Assembly: GCA_021796055.1 (NCBI GenBank) | Contig: JAJYOS010000189.1 | Location: forward strand, 1-9,310 | Reading direction: 5' to 3' | From: Bacteroidota bacterium | GTDB lineage: Bacteria > Bacteroidota > Kryptoniia > Kryptoniales > JAKASW01 | Length of the DNA: 9,310 nt | Part shown: positions 6,864-9,310 of the stretch, in pieces | How positions within the stretch are numbered: the first letter of the stretch is position 1 | Layout of the letters: every line of letters begins with the position of its first letter | Translations under genes and position numbers: made by a program | The notes under the pieces: generated by a model | Database searches by the model: none | Told to the model about the DNA's origin: nothing | The model's input: only the letters and a program-made list of their open reading frames with translations

Positions 6864-9227
6864 ATGAAGTATATATTTTTGTTTCTAGCGGTCAGCTCGG
6901 TGATCGTCACCGCGCATGCGCAGACTGCTGAGAAGGCGAAGCCGCTGAAAATTCTGGGGGTTTCCGTCGAAGGGAACAAGCAGACCGACGCCGCTGCGAT
7001 CATCAGGTATAGCAGCTTGCAGGCCGGTGAAGAGTTCACCCCCGGAGGCGACAAATTACGCCAGGCAATCAAGCAGCTCTGGTCCCTCGGGATTTTCTCC
7101 GACATCGAGATTCTCCTCGACAACCGCGTGGGTGACGGGGTTTTTCTGCTCATCAAGGTCAAGGAATATCCAAGACTCAATGATATCGTAATCAAGGGAA
7201 ACGACGAACTCAGCGAAAAGGACATCAAAGAACAGATCAGCCTGGTGAAGGGACAGATCGTCAACCCGCAGGACCTCAGTACGCTCGTTTATACCGTCAA
7301 GAAGAAGTACGAGGAAAAGGGATACCTCATGGCCGAGATCGATCCCAAGCTTGAACCGGTTGCAGATACGGCTGACGCACCGGTCAACCTTGTCATAAAC
7401 ATCGACGAAGGTAAGGAAGTGAAGATTGAATCCATCACCTTCAGCGGGAATAAAGATTTCTCGGACGGCGATCTGCGAGGTGCGATGGAAGATACCAAGG
7501 AAAAAATCTGGTGGATGTTCTGGCGCGGCGCGAAGTTCGACAGGAAAAAATACGAGGCCGACAAGCAGAAGATCGTGGATTTCTACGGAAAGCACGGCTA
7601 CATTGATGCCTCCATAATCTCGGATTCAATATGGTACAGTCCGAACAAAGAGAATATGTTCATCCACATCAACGTGTATGAGGGCAAGAAGTACTATATA
7701 AGACATATCACCTGGGAGGGTAATACCCGCTTCCCGACGAGTATACTGAACGAGCGGCTGGGTCTTAAGCCCGGAGAAGTTTTCGACGCGGAAAAATTCG
7801 ACGAGAACCTCCGCGGCAATAAAGACCAGACCGATGTCGCTTCGTTATACCTGGACACCGGTTATCTGACTTTCAACGTAGAGCCCGAGGTGGATCGCAT
7901 CCAGCCGGATTCGGTCGATCTGAAGATCCGGCTGTACGAGCGGAACCAGTTCCGCATCGGCGAGGTGCTTATAAACGGCAATACCAAGACGCAGGATAAA
8001 GTGATCCGCCGCGAGCTGTTCACCGTGCCGGGCGACTATTTTTCGCGTGCGCTCATCATCAGAAGCGTCAGGCAGCTATCGCAGATGAACTATTTCGATC
8101 CGGAGAAGATCAAGCCGGATTACTACATCGTGAACGACTCCACGGTGAACGTGACTTACAGCGTCAAGGAAAAGTCGAGCGATACATTCAATATGTCGAT
8201 CGGGTACAGCCAGCTTTTCGGATTTACCGGGTCGATAGGTCTCAGCTTCAACAATTTCGACATAAGTCATCCGCTCCAGGGGGGAGCCGGGCAGGTTTTG
8301 AACTTCACCTGGCAGTTCGGAGTGAGCAGTTATTACAGGACTTTTTCTCTCGGCTTCAGTGAGCCGTGGTTCATGGACACGCCGACCTCGCTCGGTGTAA
8401 ACGTGTTCGATACACGCCAGATCTATACCTACGATTACCGGATGACCGGGGGATCGATCAGCATCGGACGCAGGCTGAGATGGCCCGACGATTACTTCCG
8501 CGGAGACTGGATATTTACCGGCCAGAAAAATGATTTCGTCAGCGGACCGACGACGCTTTACCCTCTTGGCGCGAGCGACGAATTCAGCATCACGCAGGTG
8601 ATTTCCAGAAACAGCACTGACAGCCCGATATTTCCGTCGGTGGGATCGAACGTGTCTCTATCGGACGAAATTGCGGGTCCGCCGGTTCTGCCCGGAGGAA
8701 CGAGCTTTCATAAGCATGTGTTCTCGGGAGATTTTTATACATCCCTGTTCGGTTCAAACAGGATCGTCCTTTACAGCGGAACGACATTCGGAGTCATCGG
8801 AGCCGTGACGCCTCATCTGTCCGTTCCTCCGCTCGAGCTGTTCTATATGGGAGGCACGGGGCTCGGTTATATTTCCACGACGCCCTTGAGAGGATACAGC
8901 GATCAGGCAGTCGGGCCGAAGAACTCGAGCGGCTACCCCATCGGCGGGCAGGTGATGTTCAAGCAGACGATGGAGCTGCGTTTTTCGGTTCTGCAGGATC
9001 CGATGCCGCTCTATGTCCTGCTTTTCGCGGAAGGCGGCAATGTGTGGAGCGACATGGCCCACACGAATATTTTTCAGCTGAAGAGATCCGCGGGATTCGG
9101 TGCCAGAATCCTCATCAATCCCATCGGATTGGTAGGTTTCGATTACGGTTACGGCTTCGATCCGACCGGCCCGAATTTGCCCGTTTCCGGGTGGCATTTC
9201 CATTTTGAGTTCGGCAAGAGCTTTTGA
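6864..9227 (+). CDS. bamA: Outer membrane protein assembly factor BamA
   Basis: BamA (Omp85) is the central component of the outer-membrane machine that folds and inserts beta-barrel proteins. The 787-residue product begins with a signal peptide: MKYIFLF, a hydrophobic core, and AHA then Q20 at the probable cleavage site. Five POTRA domains follow at about 27-100, 103-182, 185-273, 276-358 and 361-436. Recurrent POTRA signatures include VEGNKQ (35-40), IKGNDELSEKDIKEQ (110-124), FSGNKDFS, WEGNTRFPTSIL and INGNTKTQDKVIRREL (370-385). The beta-barrel domain spans about 440 to the end, with EPWFMDTPTSLGVNVF (500-515), the loop-6 motif PLRGYS (674-679, R676 in place of the VRGF arginine), FDYGYGFDP near the end, and a terminal Phe as in outer-membrane beta-signals. 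The ATG at 6864 is chosen because it gives an intact signal peptide; AAGG directly abuts it, so the ribosome-binding site is atypical. No BAM lipoproteins are nearby in the window. Confidence 0.96.
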   Translation: MKYIFLFLAVSSVIVTAHAQTAEKAKPLKILGVSVEGNKQTDAAAIIRYSSLQAGEEFTPGGDKLRQAIKQLWSLGIFSDIEILLDNRVGDGVFLLIKVKEYPRLNDIVIKGNDELSEKDIKEQISLVKGQIVNPQDLSTLVYTVKKKYEEKGYLMAEIDPKLEPVADTADAPVNLVINIDEGKEVKIESITFSGNKDFSDGDLRGAMEDTKEKIWWMFWRGAKFDRKKYEADKQKIVDFYGKHGYIDASIISDSIWYSPNKENMFIHINVYEGKKYYIRHITWEGNTRFPTSILNERLGLKPGEVFDAEKFDENLRGNKDQTDVASLYLDTGYLTFNVEPEVDRIQPDSVDLKIRLYERNQFRIGEVLINGNTKTQDKVIRRELFTVPGDYFSRALIIRSVRQLSQMNYFDPEKIKPDYYIVNDSTVNVTYSVKEKSSDTFNMSIGYSQLFGFTGSIGLSFNNFDISHPLQGGAGQVLNFTWQFGVSSYYRTFSLGFSEPWFMDTPTSLGVNVFDTRQIYTYDYRMTGGSISIGRRLRWPDDYFRGDWIFTGQKNDFVSGPTTLYPLGASDEFSITQVISRNSTDSPIFPSVGSNVSLSDEIAGPPVLPGGTSFHKHVFSGDFYTSLFGSNRIVLYSGTTFGVIGAVTPHLSVPPLELFYMGGTGLGYISTTPLRGYSDQAVGPKNSSGYPIGGQVMFKQTMELRFSVLQDPMPLYVLLFAEGGNVWSDMAHTNIFQLKRSAGFGARILINPIGLVGFDYGYGFDPTGPNLPVSGWHFHFEFGKSF

Positions 9228-9262
9228 GTCTCAGGACTGTTATTTTGATGTCAAACAAAAAA

Positions 9263-9267
9263 AGAGG
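9263..9267 (+). promoter_or_regulatory. Ribosome-binding site for the gene entering at the right edge
   Basis: AGAGG at 9263-9267 lies six bases before GTG 9274, a standard Shine-Dalgarno spacing. It supports GTG 9274 as a real start rather than ATG 9248, whose frame closes after seven codons. Confidence 0.55.
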
Positions 9268-9273
9268 TTAGAA

Positions 9274-9310
9274 GTGAAAGAGAAATTCATTGTTCTGCTT
9301 TCGTCGACAT
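9274..9310 (+). CDS. 3'-truncated CDS, signal-peptide-like start; probably OmpH/Skp-family chaperone
   Basis: Only 12 codons are visible. A GTG start is followed by MKEKFIVLLSST, a charged then hydrophobic N-terminus that looks like the beginning of a Sec signal peptide. It starts 46 bases after bamA with a good Shine-Dalgarno. In FCB-group genomes the gene after bamA is very often an OmpH/Skp periplasmic chaperone that delivers outer-membrane proteins to BamA, so that is the likeliest identity. The product name rests on context alone; the sequence shows only a probable exported protein. Confidence 0.5.
   Translation, partial: MKEKFIVLLSST

Noticed and set aside
9248..9271. ATG 9248 as the start of the gene after bamA
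   Set aside because: Its frame ends in TAG after seven codons; GTG 9274 has a well-placed AGAGG and a signal-peptide-like continuation.

Overview
This window reads as an ordinary, densely coded chromosomal segment of a diderm (outer-membrane) bacterium. All confidently called genes are on the + strand. G+C looks close to half. The mix of genes suggests the FCB superphylum, most plausibly a Bacteroidota, Ignavibacteria or Chlorobi relative. In that group uppS is commonly followed directly by bamA and then an OmpH/Skp-type periplasmic chaperone, rather than by the cdsA-dxr-rseP genes seen in Proteobacteria. This placement is inferred from gene order and protein style, not from a database search.

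Region 1 (1-3278) is a NAD-biosynthesis cluster: nadC (its 5' end lies outside the window), nadA and nadB. Together they cover the whole de novo route from aspartate to nicotinate mononucleotide. NadB oxidises L-aspartate to iminosuccinate, NadA condenses that with dihydroxyacetone phosphate to quinolinate, and NadC adds phosphoribose and decarboxylates. The diagnostic catalytic and metal-binding residues are visible in all three. The genes are 13 and 52 bases apart, which suggests one transcript. A 141-base gap containing hairpins follows nadB.

Region 2 (3420-5792) is a full-length comEC/rec2, encoding the DNA-uptake channel of natural transformation. It has an N-terminal OB-like domain, a central membrane Competence domain, and a C-terminal metallo-beta-lactamase-like domain with its metal ligands intact. 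A 127-base gap follows, holding a hairpin, a weak promoter candidate and a possible anti-Shine-Dalgarno element.

Region 3 (5920-9310) concerns the cell envelope. It holds uppS (undecaprenyl diphosphate synthase, TTG start), then a 161-base spacer, then bamA (five POTRA domains plus beta-barrel). The last 37 bases begin another CDS that looks like a signal peptide, probably ompH/skp. The spacer between uppS and bamA is the least explained stretch: it contains a perfect but orphan Shine-Dalgarno sequence inside a hairpin, and a possible 43-codon ORF overlapping the uppS stop.

I found no mobile elements, CRISPR arrays, rRNA or tRNA genes, and no convincing undescribed multi-gene system. The items worth a second look are small: the two spacers flanking uppS, the hairpin-rich gap after nadB, and a divergent NadB C-terminus.
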